From Winogradskyella wandonensis (GTDB lineage Bacteria; Bacteroidota; Bacteroidia; Flavobacteriales; Flavobacteriaceae), in NCBI RefSeq assembly GCF_004346845.1, contig NZ_SMGI01000001.1, positions 558,001 to 622,000 on the forward strand: 64,000 nt of DNA. Reading direction: 5' to 3'. The notes under the pieces were generated by a model that did no database searches, was not told the DNA's origin, and saw only the letters and a program-made list of their open reading frames with translations. Positions 34,442-43,285 of the stretch are shown here, piece by piece; position 1 is the first letter of the stretch; the number at the start of each line of letters is the position of its first letter. Both the position numbers and the translations under genes were made by a program.

Positions 34442-34471
34442 AAAACCCCGATGAACATCATCGGGGTTTTT
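34442..34471. terminator. bidirectional terminator
   Basis: AAAACCCCGATGA pairs with TCATCGGGGTTTT around a three-base loop, with T runs on both strands. It separates the convergent VWA and OmpA genes. Confidence 0.95.
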
Positions 34472-34490
34472 AATAACTTAAAATTAATGC

Positions 34491-35348
34491 TTAGTTACCA
34501 GCAGAAAGATTTTTCATTTCTTCTTCTATCATATCGTAGAACTCATCAATTTTTGGTAATACAATAATACGTGTACGTCTGTTTTTCGCTCTATTTTCAG
34601 CAGTATCATTTTCAACTAGAGGTACGTAAGAACTACGTCCAGCTGCGATTAATTGCTGAGGATTTACTTCAAGACTTTCTAAGACTCTTACTACAGATGT
34701 TGCACGTTTTACACTTAAATCCCAGTTGTCTAACAGTGGTGGTTTGTTGTATGGTACATTATCTGTGTGTGATTCTACCATAGCTTCAAAATTAGGCTTA
34801 CTGTTAATTACTTTAGCTACTTTTCCTAATACTTCTTTAGCACGAGTTGTTACATTATAGCTGCCACTCTTAAATAATAACTTATCAGCAATAGAAATAA
34901 ACACAACACCTTTCTCAACGTTAACCTCGATGTCTGGGTCGTTGATACCAACTTCTTTCTTTAAGCTAGTTACAATAGCTAGTGTTACACTATCTTTTCT
35001 ATTTAAAGCATCTTGAAGACGTGTAATTTTTAAATCACGTTCTTTTAAAGACTCTAGCGATTTCTCAAGGTTTTCTGCACCTTTACTAGTCAGCTCTGTT
35101 AAATCTTGTGAGCTTTTAATTAACGCCTCGTTGCTACGACGCATATCTGCTAACTGTTCTCTTAGACCTTCTAAACGCGCATTCGCCGCAGCTTGGTCAG
35201 ACAAACAAGCATTAAGCTTTACTGTAGCCGTATTTAATAAATCTTGTGTTTCTTTTTGTTTTTCTTGTAATGCTAAATAATCTTTTTTAGATACGCATGC
35301 CGTCAGTATAAGCAAAGCACCTAAACTTAAAAGAATTGATTTTCTCAT
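34491..35348 (-). CDS. OmpA-family lipoprotein with coiled coil
   Basis: The 285-residue protein has a lipoprotein signal (LILTAC, lipid Cys about residue 18), a coiled coil of about 100 residues, and a C-terminal OmpA domain with VESHTDNVPYNKPPLLDNWDLSVKRATSVVRVL (peptidoglycan-binding, Asp and Arg conserved). It most likely links the outer membrane to peptidoglycan. It is monocistronic, closed by the shared terminator at 34442. Confidence 0.92.
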   Translation of the reverse strand: MRKSILLSLGALLILTACVSKKDYLALQEKQKETQDLLNTATVKLNACLSDQAAANARLEGLREQLADMRRSNEALIKSSQDLTELTSKGAENLEKSLESLKERDLKITRLQDALNRKDSVTLAIVTSLKKEVGINDPDIEVNVEKGVVFISIADKLLFKSGSYNVTTRAKEVLGKVAKVINSKPNFEAMVESHTDNVPYNKPPLLDNWDLSVKRATSVVRVLESLEVNPQQLIAAGRSSYVPLVENDTAENRAKNRRTRIIVLPKIDEFYDMIEEEMKNLSAGN

Positions 35349-35438
35349 AATGAAATAATAATTTAATGTTTTAAATCAGTACAAAACTATAGAAAAGAAA
35401 GGCGTTAGCGTAACTGATTAACAAAAACTTTAACAGAT

Positions 35439-36440
35439 TTATAAACAGTTAAATTTTCGTTTCTTTTTAATGAAGTAATCCCACACAATAGAAGTGCTAC
35501 TATAATAGCCAGATTTCTTTTTTAAAGTGTTGCGCTGCTTTAGTAATCTTGGTAGTGATAGATAAAAACTTCCATGGGCTTTTAGAATTGAAAAGAAGAA
35601 TAAAGGCTGACCTTTTAGTAAAAATCGAATCCCAGCGATACCATCTAAAACCATTCTAGTTAAAACACGACTAAGTACATTTCTATCTGTGTTTTTAACC
35701 AAAGTAAAAAGGCTGTTTCTAAAGTTTAAGTAAGTCTTTCGTGGACTTGTATTCTGTAAGGTAGCACCACCAACATGATAAACCGTAGAGCTTCCGACAT
35801 ATTTACTTAGATAACCATTGTTATAGGCACGCCAACATAAGTCAATTTCTTCCATGTGTGCAAAGTAAGATTCATCAAAGCCATTCAAATCTTTAAAAAC
35901 CTGATTTTTAATAAAAAAACAAGCACCTGATGCCCAAAATATATGTATGTTTTCGTTGTATTGACCAATATCTTCTTCAATAGTGTCAAAAATACGGCCA
36001 CGACAATATGGATAGCCGTACTTATCTATAAATCCGCCTGCTGCACCAGCATATTCAAAATACGATTTCTTTTTATAGTCTAAGATTTTTGGCTGAATAA
36101 TGGCTACATTATCAGCGTTGTATTCTTCAATAACAGGAAGTAACCAGTCTTTAGTGACTTCAATATCGCTATTTAAAAGGCAAAGAATAGGCGCTTCAAT
36201 ATGCTTTAAAGCATCATTATAACCTTTGGCATAGCCACCATTTTCTATATTCTGAATGATTTCTACTTCTGGAAATTTTTCAGTTATAAAACTTACCGAG
36301 TCATCAGTCGAGGCATTATCGGCAACATAGATTTTGGCTTCAGCAGAATGTTGTATTACTGAAGGCAGAAACTGCTCTAAAAGGGCTTTTCCATTCCAGT
36401 TGAGTATAACTACGGCGATATCTTTACTACTGTAATTCAT
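35439..36440 (-). CDS. family 2 glycosyltransferase
   Basis: The 333-residue GT-A protein has VVILNWNGKALLEQFLPSV at the start, DNASTDDSV, and the metal motif LLNSDIEV, followed by EEIDLCWRAYNNGYL, typical of GT2 rhamnosyl- or WbbL-like transferases that build surface polysaccharide or lipid-linked glycans. The C-terminus holds hydrophobic segments near residues 270-310. Donor and acceptor are unknown. It overlaps the upstream gene by 4 bases. Confidence 0.9.
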   Translation of the reverse strand: MNYSSKDIAVVILNWNGKALLEQFLPSVIQHSAEAKIYVADNASTDDSVSFITEKFPEVEIIQNIENGGYAKGYNDALKHIEAPILCLLNSDIEVTKDWLLPVIEEYNADNVAIIQPKILDYKKKSYFEYAGAAGGFIDKYGYPYCRGRIFDTIEEDIGQYNENIHIFWASGACFFIKNQVFKDLNGFDESYFAHMEEIDLCWRAYNNGYLSKYVGSSTVYHVGGATLQNTSPRKTYLNFRNSLFTLVKNTDRNVLSRVLTRMVLDGIAGIRFLLKGQPLFFFSILKAHGSFYLSLPRLLKQRNTLKKKSGYYSSTSIVWDYFIKKKRKFNCL

Positions 36441-36883
36441 TGATTGTAATCTGGGATATCTTTTAGAAAATCATAGTGTTGCGCTTCGAAGTCCATCTGA
36501 CAATAATAATGATTTATTCCGTTGGTTACCATCAGATAAGTCGCATTTAGCGTCATATTATATCGTGCTATTTGGTCAAAAGTAGCTTGATTGATTTTAA
36601 TTTTTGGAGCTTTACATTCTACAATCAAAAAAATAGAACTATCTGGATTAAACACCACGATGTCGTAACGTTTTTTTAAGCCATTGACCGTGAGTTCTTT
36701 TTCGACGTTGATGAGTGATTTTGGATATTTTTTTTCAGAAATTAAATAATGTACACAGTGTTGACGCACCCATTCTTCGGGTTGTAAAACCACAAATTTT
36801 TTGCGAATAATATCAAAAATAGAAACTTTATTTTCTGTACTTTTGAAACGGTAGTCGAACTTTGGAAAATTAAGGTCTTGCAC
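36437..36883 (-). CDS. HsdR N-terminal (restriction-endonuclease-fold) domain protein
   Basis: The 148-residue protein carries the nuclease-fold core found at the N-terminus of type I restriction HsdR subunits: a helix with EEWVRQHCVHYLI, then RYDIVVFN and IVECKAP, giving a D...ExK pattern. No methylase, specificity or helicase genes are nearby, so it is a stand-alone protein, a pattern common next to holA in Flavobacteriaceae. I start at GTG 36883, not at the upstream codon at 36985, because a TACCTTTG -7 box lies between them. Function is unknown. Confidence 0.8.
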   Translation of the reverse strand: MQDLNFPKFDYRFKSTENKVSIFDIIRKKFVVLQPEEWVRQHCVHYLISEKKYPKSLINVEKELTVNGLKKRYDIVVFNPDSSIFLIVECKAPKIKINQATFDQIARYNMTLNATYLMVTNGINHYYCQMDFEAQHYDFLKDIPDYNQ

Positions 36884-36887
36884 TACA

Positions 36888-36895
36888 CAAAGGTA
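36888..36895 (-). promoter_or_regulatory. -7 element TACCTTTG of the HsdR_N gene
   Basis: It matches TAnnTTTG on the minus strand and ends 4 bases ahead of the GTG at 36883, deciding that start. Confidence 0.6.
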
Positions 36896-36972
36896 ATTTT
36901 CAATCCCCAAATAGCAAATCTCAAATCCATTCTTTTTAGAATTAAGTTTTTGAAATTTGAAACTTTTATTAG

Positions 36973-37977
36973 TTGGAAGAAGCAAAACAAATAGTCACGG
37001 ACATTCAGCAAGGTCATATTAAGCCTATCTATTTTTTAATGGGAGAGGAGCCTTATTACATTGATAAGATTTCGGAATACATAGAAAACAATATTCTTGA
37101 TGAAGCGGAAAAAGGTTTTAACCAAATGGTGCTTTATGGTCGTGATGTGGCAATAGACGATATTGTTAGCAATGCCAAACGGTATCCAATGATGTCCGAA
37201 AGACAAGTAGTTATCGTTAAAGAAGCGCAAGATTTAAGTCGTTCTATAGAAAAACTTGTCGATTATGCCAATAATCCTCAGCCAACAACAGTCTTAGTGC
37301 TAAACTATAAATACAAGAAGATTGATAAGCGAAAAGGCTTATACAAATCACTAAAGAAAACAGGTGTTGTTTTTGAAAGTAAAAAACTTTACGATAATCA
37401 AGTACCTGATTGGATTCGTCGTGTTCTATCGGGTCAAGGTTATCAGATTACGCCTAAAGCGGCTCAGATGCTGGTGGAATTTTTAGGAACGGACTTATCT
37501 AAGATTGAAAACGAACTCAATAAACTAAAAATCGTATTACCACAAGGCTCTCAAATTACACCTGAAGCTATTGAAGAAAACATAGGCATTAGTAAAGACT
37601 TCAATAATTTTGAATTGCGCAAAGCTATTGGCGAGCGTAATATGACAAAAGCGTTTAGAATTGTAAAGTATTTTGGAGACAATCCAAAAGACAACCCGAT
37701 GGTTGTTACAGTGTCCTTACTATTTAATTTCTTCTCGCAATTGTTACAATACCATGGATTAAACGATAAGTCGCCGCGAACTGTGGCTTCTGCATTAAAA
37801 ATCAATCCATATTTTGTAAATGAATATACGAGTGCCGCTCGTAATTTTCCGATTAAAAATGTAAGTAAAATCGTAGCACTACTGCGAGAGTTCGATGTTA
37901 AGGGAAAAGGTGTTGGTGCTAATGCTACACCACAGGGCGATTTGCTAAAGGAATTGTTGGTTAAGATTTTTGGTTAG
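36973..37977 (+). CDS. holA: DNA polymerase III delta subunit
   Basis: Delta opens the sliding clamp within the clamp loader. The 334-residue protein has IYFLMGEEPYYIDKISEYI near residues 19-37, an AAA+-like core without Walker function, FLGTDLSKIENELNKL and the C-terminal helical collar. A TTG start at 36973 gives the expected family N-terminus (MEEAKQIVTDIQ); no ATG is available upstream. Its stop overlaps the next gene by 4 bases, convergently. Confidence 0.93.
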   Translation: MEEAKQIVTDIQQGHIKPIYFLMGEEPYYIDKISEYIENNILDEAEKGFNQMVLYGRDVAIDDIVSNAKRYPMMSERQVVIVKEAQDLSRSIEKLVDYANNPQPTTVLVLNYKYKKIDKRKGLYKSLKKTGVVFESKKLYDNQVPDWIRRVLSGQGYQITPKAAQMLVEFLGTDLSKIENELNKLKIVLPQGSQITPEAIEENIGISKDFNNFELRKAIGERNMTKAFRIVKYFGDNPKDNPMVVTVSLLFNFFSQLLQYHGLNDKSPRTVASALKINPYFVNEYTSAARNFPIKNVSKIVALLREFDVKGKGVGANATPQGDLLKELLVKIFG

Positions 37978-38732
37978 TTACCCTCAGTTTCTTCATCAGA
38001 TGCATCCTTTTTTATTGGCTTTGCCTTTTTATAAATAGGAATTAAGTACGAAATATTATATCCAAAGCCTGCGCCAACGATACCGCTGTCGTAAGTACGG
38101 TTAAAACCTGGGATATAGAGATTTTCAAAATTATCTGGACTAGTTTCCGAAACCAAGAACTTTAATTGAAGATTAACGCCCATAAAAAGATTATTTAGTA
38201 CTTCGGCCTTAACACCTAAAATAATTTCGCCCCAAATGGCAGATAATCCATTAAATTCTTCGGGGTTAGTTACGGTAAATTGTTCTCCAAAATATTGATT
38301 ATTAACATCGTAGATAGTGTAACTGTTAAGTGTCTGACTAAAAGAACTTACGCCAACTCTAAATCCAGAATATATCATGTTCTCCATATCGAGCCAGTTG
38401 CGGTATAAATTATAATCTACACCAGCCTTAAAATAACTTCCTTTTGCTGTTGAATTTAAAAAGTCGTTAGATAAGGTTCGTTCTTCGTTGCCAATCTCAC
38501 CAGCAAGGTATAATCGCTGCGATAAACGGTAATCACCATTAATTTCAAAACCTTGATAATTGTCATCAAAAAAACTACGGGCTAATTTTGAAATATCTGC
38601 ACCAAGACGCAAACCATATTTTTGCTGGATTGCTGTAGTGTCCGTAGCTGTTTCAGTGTCTTCTGTTTGCCCAATGGCTATTGAGGAAAACAGCAAAAAA
38701 ATAATTAAATTATTAATGAAATATCTGTACAT
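37974..38732 (-). CDS. DUF6048 outer-membrane protein
   Basis: The 252-residue protein has a signal peptide ending in IAIGQ and many amphipathic strands, with a basic tail (KKAKPIKKDASDEETEGN). It fits the DUF6048 family of Bacteroidota, of unknown function, normally encoded after a DUF6452 gene and rlmD, as here. Its start overlaps the DUF6452 gene by 20 bases. Confidence 0.75.
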   Translation of the reverse strand: MYRYFINNLIIFLLFSSIAIGQTEDTETATDTTAIQQKYGLRLGADISKLARSFFDDNYQGFEINGDYRLSQRLYLAGEIGNEERTLSNDFLNSTAKGSYFKAGVDYNLYRNWLDMENMIYSGFRVGVSSFSQTLNSYTIYDVNNQYFGEQFTVTNPEEFNGLSAIWGEIILGVKAEVLNNLFMGVNLQLKFLVSETSPDNFENLYIPGFNRTYDSGIVGAGFGYNISYLIPIYKKAKPIKKDASDEETEGN

Positions 38733-39300
38733 GAGGAGCGTCTTCGTTTTCTACAGTTATTGGTAGTTCTAGGGCATCAAAATATTGTATATCTTGTATC
38801 CAATTGTTACCGTCATCTATAATTTCCACAACCACATTTTTAAATATACTTTTAAAGCCACATGCTCTTGAAATATATATAAACTCAGTTTCGTAGGTAA
38901 CTTCTATAATATCGATGTTAGAGTCCGTTGTATCATCGTCATTTAATCTTAAATTTGTGTCCTTTTCAAAAAAATAGCGCTGAGTAATAAGTTGATTTTC
39001 TGATTCAATCAAAAATGGAAGTCCAATAGTATTGGTGTTTCGGTTAAATACGCGCTCTTGACCGAATGGTTCTACTAAAATTGCCCCAGAAATATCATTG
39101 TCGTCTGGTACAACTATATCAGGGTCATCTGCATAAACTGAAAGTCGTGTTACGGTCTTTGGTACATCTGTATCAACAGCATCGAAGAATTCAATTAATA
39201 ATCTCGGCGTTGTAGGAGTGCCTTCTGCACAGATGTCATCGCGCTCGCAAGAAAAAAAGATTAACGTAATTAGAAGAAATAGATATGATTGTTTTTTCAT
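38713..39300 (-). CDS. DUF6452 lipoprotein
   Basis: The 195-residue protein has a lipoprotein signal with lipid Cys at about residue 18 (IFFSCERDDIC) followed by CAEGTPTTPRLLIEFFD, the mark of the DUF6452 family. Function is unknown. Its ATG overlaps the last base of rlmD, so the three genes (rlmD, this, DUF6048) form one transcript. It may assemble with the DUF6048 protein at the outer membrane; that is inference from position. Confidence 0.75.
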   Translation of the reverse strand: MKKQSYLFLLITLIFFSCERDDICAEGTPTTPRLLIEFFDAVDTDVPKTVTRLSVYADDPDIVVPDDNDISGAILVEPFGQERVFNRNTNTIGLPFLIESENQLITQRYFFEKDTNLRLNDDDTTDSNIDIIEVTYETEFIYISRACGFKSIFKNVVVEIIDDGNNWIQDIQYFDALELPITVENEDAPHVQIFH

Positions 39301-40754
39301 TAGGCTTTCTCAAATAAAAATACAGTCTCAATATGGGCTGTATGTGGAAACTGGTCTACTAAACTAAACTTTTTTATAGTATAACCGGATTGCATTAATT
39401 GCTCCGTATCTCTCGCTTGCGTAGCAGGATTACAAGATACATAAACCAAACGGTCTGCATTGAGGTTTATTATTTTTTTAAGGGTTTTTGGAGCAATGCC
39501 AGCACGAGCAGGATCAAGAATTATAGTCTTTATTTTATTATTATATTCTGGGTGTTCGTTTAAGAATTTACCAACATCTGCGGCGTAGAATTTTAAACCT
39601 TCGATACCGTTACGTTTGGCATTTTCCTTGGCGTCTTCGATGGCTGAAGCTACAATATCTACACCAACAATCTTTGTATTATTACTACGTGATGCTAAGA
39701 TTTGCCCTATAGTTCCTGTTCCACAGAATAAATCCATAACCACAGAGTCATCAATGGCTGATTTATCGTCCAGAGCATAATCTATTACTTTAGAATACAG
39801 CTTTTCGGCCGACTTAGGATTGGTTTGAAAAAAGCTTTTCATACTAATCTCAAAATTTAAACCCAGAAGCTCTTCAACGATTTTATCTTCGCCATAAACA
39901 AGATTAATGCTTCCTGTTATAGCGATGGTTCGGTCTCCAATTTCGTCATTCGTAGTTTGTAATAATCCCGCAACGCGGTCTCCAAAAAGTTCTACTAAAT
40001 ACTGAGCAAAAGCATCTAAATTAAACTTTGGTAAATCGTAAGACGTGGTCACTAAATTGAATAATAAGCGATTTGTCTTATAAGACTTGCGGACCACTAA
40101 ATATCTAAAAAATCCTTCTTTGCGTGGTGCATGCCAAGGTGCTAACCCAGTATTTTGGCAATACGCTCTAATGAGTTTAAGATTATCTTCAACCTGCTTG
40201 TCAAAAAGACCAGAGTCGTTATTAAGATTATCGCCACACCACCAAGTACCACGTTTTTTAAAACCTAAAGTAAACTCGTTTACATCAGTTTTAAGTTCGT
40301 GGTTATAACCAATAGCAGAGAAACCGTATTCCATTTTATTACGGTAATGGAAGGTATTTGGCGAAGTAACAAACTCATCAAACTTATCTTCTATATTGCT
40401 TACTTTACCTATACGCTTAAAAAGCTCTAGCGTACTTTGCTTTTTATAGGCGTGTTGTTTCTCTATAGGGAGCTTAATGTATGGTGCGCCAGGAATCTGT
40501 TGGTAAGGAACGTCCACCTCATCTTCAGACGCTTTTATAACCTCGAGCAACTTGCACTCGGCATATGTTTTACTTGATTTTTTAACCTGCGCTTTTACCA
40601 ATTGGCCAGGAAGTGTGTTAGGCACAAAAACCACAAATTCGCCATGTTCGTTGCGGATGCGTCCAATACCTTTACCGCCAAAGGCATAATCTTCAATCAA
40701 CAAATCTAGGATTTGTCCGCGTTTTACAAACTTGTTTCGTTCTCTTCTTGGCAT
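39300..40754 (-). CDS. rlmD: 23S rRNA uracil-5 methyltransferase RlmD
   Basis: RlmD-type enzymes methylate U1939 of 23S rRNA (a few relatives act on U747). The 484-residue protein has an N-terminal TRAM domain (about residues 10-70), the SAM motif MDLFCGTGTIGQIL, the motif ILDPARAGI and the catalytic VSCNPATQARD. A [4Fe-4S] cysteine set typical of E. coli RlmD is not evident, as is usual in this phylum. The site modified is inferred. Confidence 0.88.
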   Translation of the reverse strand: MPRRERNKFVKRGQILDLLIEDYAFGGKGIGRIRNEHGEFVVFVPNTLPGQLVKAQVKKSSKTYAECKLLEVIKASEDEVDVPYQQIPGAPYIKLPIEKQHAYKKQSTLELFKRIGKVSNIEDKFDEFVTSPNTFHYRNKMEYGFSAIGYNHELKTDVNEFTLGFKKRGTWWCGDNLNNDSGLFDKQVEDNLKLIRAYCQNTGLAPWHAPRKEGFFRYLVVRKSYKTNRLLFNLVTTSYDLPKFNLDAFAQYLVELFGDRVAGLLQTTNDEIGDRTIAITGSINLVYGEDKIVEELLGLNFEISMKSFFQTNPKSAEKLYSKVIDYALDDKSAIDDSVVMDLFCGTGTIGQILASRSNNTKIVGVDIVASAIEDAKENAKRNGIEGLKFYAADVGKFLNEHPEYNNKIKTIILDPARAGIAPKTLKKIINLNADRLVYVSCNPATQARDTEQLMQSGYTIKKFSLVDQFPHTAHIETVFLFEKA

Positions 40755-40958
40755 TTATAAAAAATTAGAGTGCAAAGATATCTTTATTTAGGAAATTGAA
40801 TTAAAACTCTGCTTTTATAATTTCTATATTATCATTAATTTGCAGCTTCTAGGGATGATTTCTTTCCCACGCTGAATTTTCGTCCCGATACTTCTGGGAT
40901 TCGGAAGGATAAAGGTAGACAAGGAATGGTTATTTACTAATTTAAAAACAAATTAAAA

Positions 40959-42239
40959 ATGGCTGTTTTAGACCACATTTCATCGCAAGAGGCGATGGCA
41001 CTAGAAAATAAGTATGGAGCACAAAATTATCATCCATTACCCGTAGTATTATCTAAAGGCGAAGGCGTTTATGTGTGGGACGTAGAAGGAAAAAAGTATT
41101 ACGATTTTTTATCGGCCTACTCCTCATTGAATCAAGGACACTGTCATCCAAAGATTGTTAATGCTATGACTGAGCAAGCTCAGCGATTAACGCTTACTTC
41201 TCGTGCATTTTACAATGACATGCTTGGGCGTTACGAAAAATATGCTACGGAGTATTTTAAGTTTGATAAAATGTTGCCTATGAACTCTGGAGCGGAAGCT
41301 GTAGAAACTGCATTAAAGTTATGTAGAAAGTGGGCCTATGAGGTAAAAGGAATTGATTTAAATAAAGCCGAAATTGTTGTCTGTAAAAATAATTTTCACG
41401 GTAGAACGACTACTATTATTTCATTTTCTAACGACCCAGTAGCTCGTAAAAACTTTGGACCTTATACAGATGGATTTATAAAGGTCGAGTACGACAATCT
41501 TAAAGAGTTAGAAGATGTATTAAGTACAAATCCAAATATCGCTGGTTTTATGGTTGAGCCAATACAAGGCGAAGCTGGTGTGTATGTGCCAAGTGAGAAT
41601 TATTTAAGAGAAGCCAAAGCATTGTGCGAGAAATATAATGTCTTATTCATTGCCGACGAAGTACAAACAGGCATCGCCCGTACAGGAAGATTATTGGCAA
41701 CTTGTGGTGATTGCTCTTGCGCAAATAAAGATTGTTCTGGTACGCCAGATGTAAAACCAGATGTTTTAGTTTTAGGTAAAGCCTTAAGTGGTGGATTATA
41801 TCCGGTATCCGCAGTAATGGCGAATAACGAAATAATGAATGTCATACAACCAGGAAATCACGGTAGTACGTTTGGAGGAAACCCTATTGCTGCTGCTGTT
41901 GCTATAGCTGCGTTGGAAGTTGTGAAAGATGAAAAATTGGCAGAAAATGCAGACTATTTAGGTAAACTTTTTAGGGCCGAAATGAACAAATATATTAAAG
42001 ACAGTACTATTGTTAATTTGGTTAGAGGAAGAGGACTGCTCAATGCTATTGTAATTAATGATGATGAAGATAGTGATACGGCTTGGAACATTTGTTTAAG
42101 ACTAAGAGATAATGGTTTGCTGGCGAAACCCACACATGGAAATATTATCCGTTTTGCACCACCATTAGTAATGACTGGAGAGCAATTACTCGATTGTGTT
42201 TCAATAATTACTAAGACTTTAAAAGAATTCGAGATTTAG
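40959..42239 (+). CDS. rocD: ornithine-oxo-acid transaminase
   Basis: This PLP enzyme moves the delta-amino group of ornithine to 2-oxoglutarate, linking arginine and proline/glutamate metabolism. The 426-residue class III aminotransferase has [39 protein letters not shown] and [15 protein letters not shown] with the PLP Lys. A four-cysteine loop [11 protein letters not shown] sits between the Asp motif and the Lys motif, an insertion absent from the human and Bacillus enzymes. Confidence 0.94.
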   Translation: MAVLDHISSQEAMALENKYGAQNYHPLPVVLSKGEGVYVWDVEGKKYYDFLSAYSSLNQGHCHPKIVNAMTEQAQRLTLTSRAFYNDMLGRYEKYATEYFKFDKMLPMNSGAEAVETALKLCRKWAYEVKGIDLNKAEIVVCKNNFHGRTTTIISFSNDPVARKNFGPYTDGFIKVEYDNLKELEDVLSTNPNIAGFMVEPIQGEAGVYVPSENYLREAKALCEKYNVLFIADEVQTGIARTGRLLATCGDCSCANKDCSGTPDVKPDVLVLGKALSGGLYPVSAVMANNEIMNVIQPGNHGSTFGGNPIAAAVAIAALEVVKDEKLAENADYLGKLFRAEMNKYIKDSTIVNLVRGRGLLNAIVINDDEDSDTAWNICLRLRDNGLLAKPTHGNIIRFAPPLVMTGEQLLDCVSIITKTLKEFEI

Positions 42240-42260
42240 TAAGATAGAAAATATGAAATA

Positions 42261-42300
42261 AAAAAAGCGATTTTCAAATAGTTGAAAATCGCTTTTTTTT
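42261..42300. terminator. bidirectional terminator after rocD
   Basis: A 17-base-pair stem (arms 42261-42277 and 42282-42298) around ATAG, with A and T runs on either side, serves rocD and the convergent CCC-motif gene. Confidence 0.95.
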
Positions 42301-42316
42301 GATTGTATTATTGAAT

Positions 42317-42655
42317 TTATTGGTTTTGGGCTTTTTGCATTTCTTCCATCATTTTCTGAACTGTTTCCATATAAGCATCCCAACCACCCATCTGTTGAAT
42401 AGAATATAAAGACCAAAGTAGGTACAATACATTTATAATCAAAATGACTAAAGATACAATTTTAGCTGTGTTCATAGCTTTAGCAGAATCCAAATCATAA
42501 GCTTCAGGATTTTCCTTAACTTTATTTAATTGTGTATGTGCAATAAAAAAAGCAGCACCAGCTAAAATAAATCCTAGACCACCAAAACAACAGCATAATA
42601 AGCCAATAATTGCAAGTACATAAACTAAGGCGGGATTTAATTTTTCTTTTTCCAT
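42317..42655 (-). CDS. CCC-motif membrane protein
   Basis: The 112-residue protein has two membrane helices; the first contains GLLCCCFGGLGFILAGAAFF, with three adjacent cysteines at about residues 20-22. This fits a family named after that motif in Bacteroidota and resembles CD225/dispanin-like two-helix proteins. The C-terminus is charged and Met/Gln-rich. Cysteines at the membrane face could be lipidated; that is inference. It is next to a DUF2752 gene. Confidence 0.8.
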   Translation of the reverse strand: MEKEKLNPALVYVLAIIGLLCCCFGGLGFILAGAAFFIAHTQLNKVKENPEAYDLDSAKAMNTAKIVSLVILIINVLYLLWSLYSIQQMGGWDAYMETVQKMMEEMQKAQNQ

Positions 42656-42666
42656 TTTGTTTTCTT

Positions 42667-42969
42667 TTAGTTGATTAAGGTTTTAATAGTAAAGCTTACT
42701 ACAATGGTTGATGTAGTAATAATTGCCAAAATAGTAATTATTTTATTGTAATATTTTATTTTTTTAAAAATGTTAATGCCTATAATAGTAAATAATCCTA
42801 TTAATGGATAGATGGCAGGATACATATAAAAGGCAGCCAAAAACTCACCACGAATCATTAAACTAATTGCACGCTGCATGCCACAACCCATACAGTCAAA
42901 GCCAAAAACAGCCTTGTTGACGCATGGTAACATATAATCTTCTAATTGTAGCAATAACAACTTCATCAT
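42667..42969 (-). CDS. DUF2752 membrane protein
   Basis: The 100-residue protein has two or three membrane helices and the family motif FGFDCMGCGMQRAISLM (about residues 22-38). DUF2752 proteins are small inner-membrane proteins of unknown function often found next to CCC-motif or TM2-type genes, as here. It precedes the CCC-motif gene by 11 bases on the same strand. The start may be either of two adjacent ATG codons (42969 or 42966). Confidence 0.82.
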   Translation of the reverse strand: MMKLLLLQLEDYMLPCVNKAVFGFDCMGCGMQRAISLMIRGEFLAAFYMYPAIYPLIGLFTIIGINIFKKIKYYNKIITILAIITTSTIVVSFTIKTLIN

Positions 42970-43015
42970 TCAAATATAAATGTTTTCATAAACTATCTAA
43001 ATTACGACTAAACCT

Positions 43016-43023
43016 TATCTTTG
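43016..43023 (+). promoter_or_regulatory. -7 element TATCTTTG
   Basis: It matches TAnnTTTG, 5 bases ahead of the ATG at 43028. Confidence 0.55.
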
Positions 43024-43027
43024 TTTT

Positions 43028-43285
43028 ATGACACTTTCAAAATTAATAAATACCATTTGTATTATTTTAGGTGCTGCCGTTGCGATTTATGCAAAAGCTG
43101 AAGAAAACCAAAACCCGTATGTACTTATCGGCGGAATTGTATTACTAATGTTTGGTCTCTATCGCGTGGCAAGAACCATACCGAGTAAATATGATAATAC
43201 GCAAGAGGAATCTTTTATAAAATCTGAAAAAGACACTTCGACTTCGCTCAGTGAACAGATTACAAATCATGAAAAAGTAGACTAA
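43028..43285 (+). CDS. small two-helix membrane protein with repeat-encoded tail
   Basis: The 85-residue protein has two membrane helices (about 8-24 and 31-47) with VARTIPSK between them and a hydrophilic tail. I do not recognise the family; similar small proteins precede Smr-domain genes in Flavobacteriaceae. The last 20 codons include CTTCGACTTCGCTCAGTGAAC (43236-43256), which looks like a dispersed intergenic repeat captured in frame, coding DTSTSLSEQ. The stop overlaps the Smr gene ATG by one base, so the two are coupled. Confidence 0.7.
   Translation: MTLSKLINTICIILGAAVAIYAKAEENQNPYVLIGGIVLLMFGLYRVARTIPSKYDNTQEESFIKSEKDTSTSLSEQITNHEKVD
43233..43256. repeat. dispersed repeat-like word inside a coding region
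   Basis: ACACTTCGACTTCGCTCAGT resembles, from memory, a common intergenic word of Flavobacteriaceae related to family A (TTCGACTGCGCTCA). Here it codes the hydrophilic tail of a membrane protein. Confidence 0.45.

Noticed and set aside
36437-36883. A type I restriction system, from the HsdR N-terminal domain
   Set aside because: No hsdM, hsdS or helicase part is present, and the gene lies alone between housekeeping genes.
40860-40925. A CCCGATACTTCTGGGA-type palindromic word before rocD as a regulator site
   Set aside because: The arms are only four bases and it resembles generic intergenic repeat words; no support as an operator.
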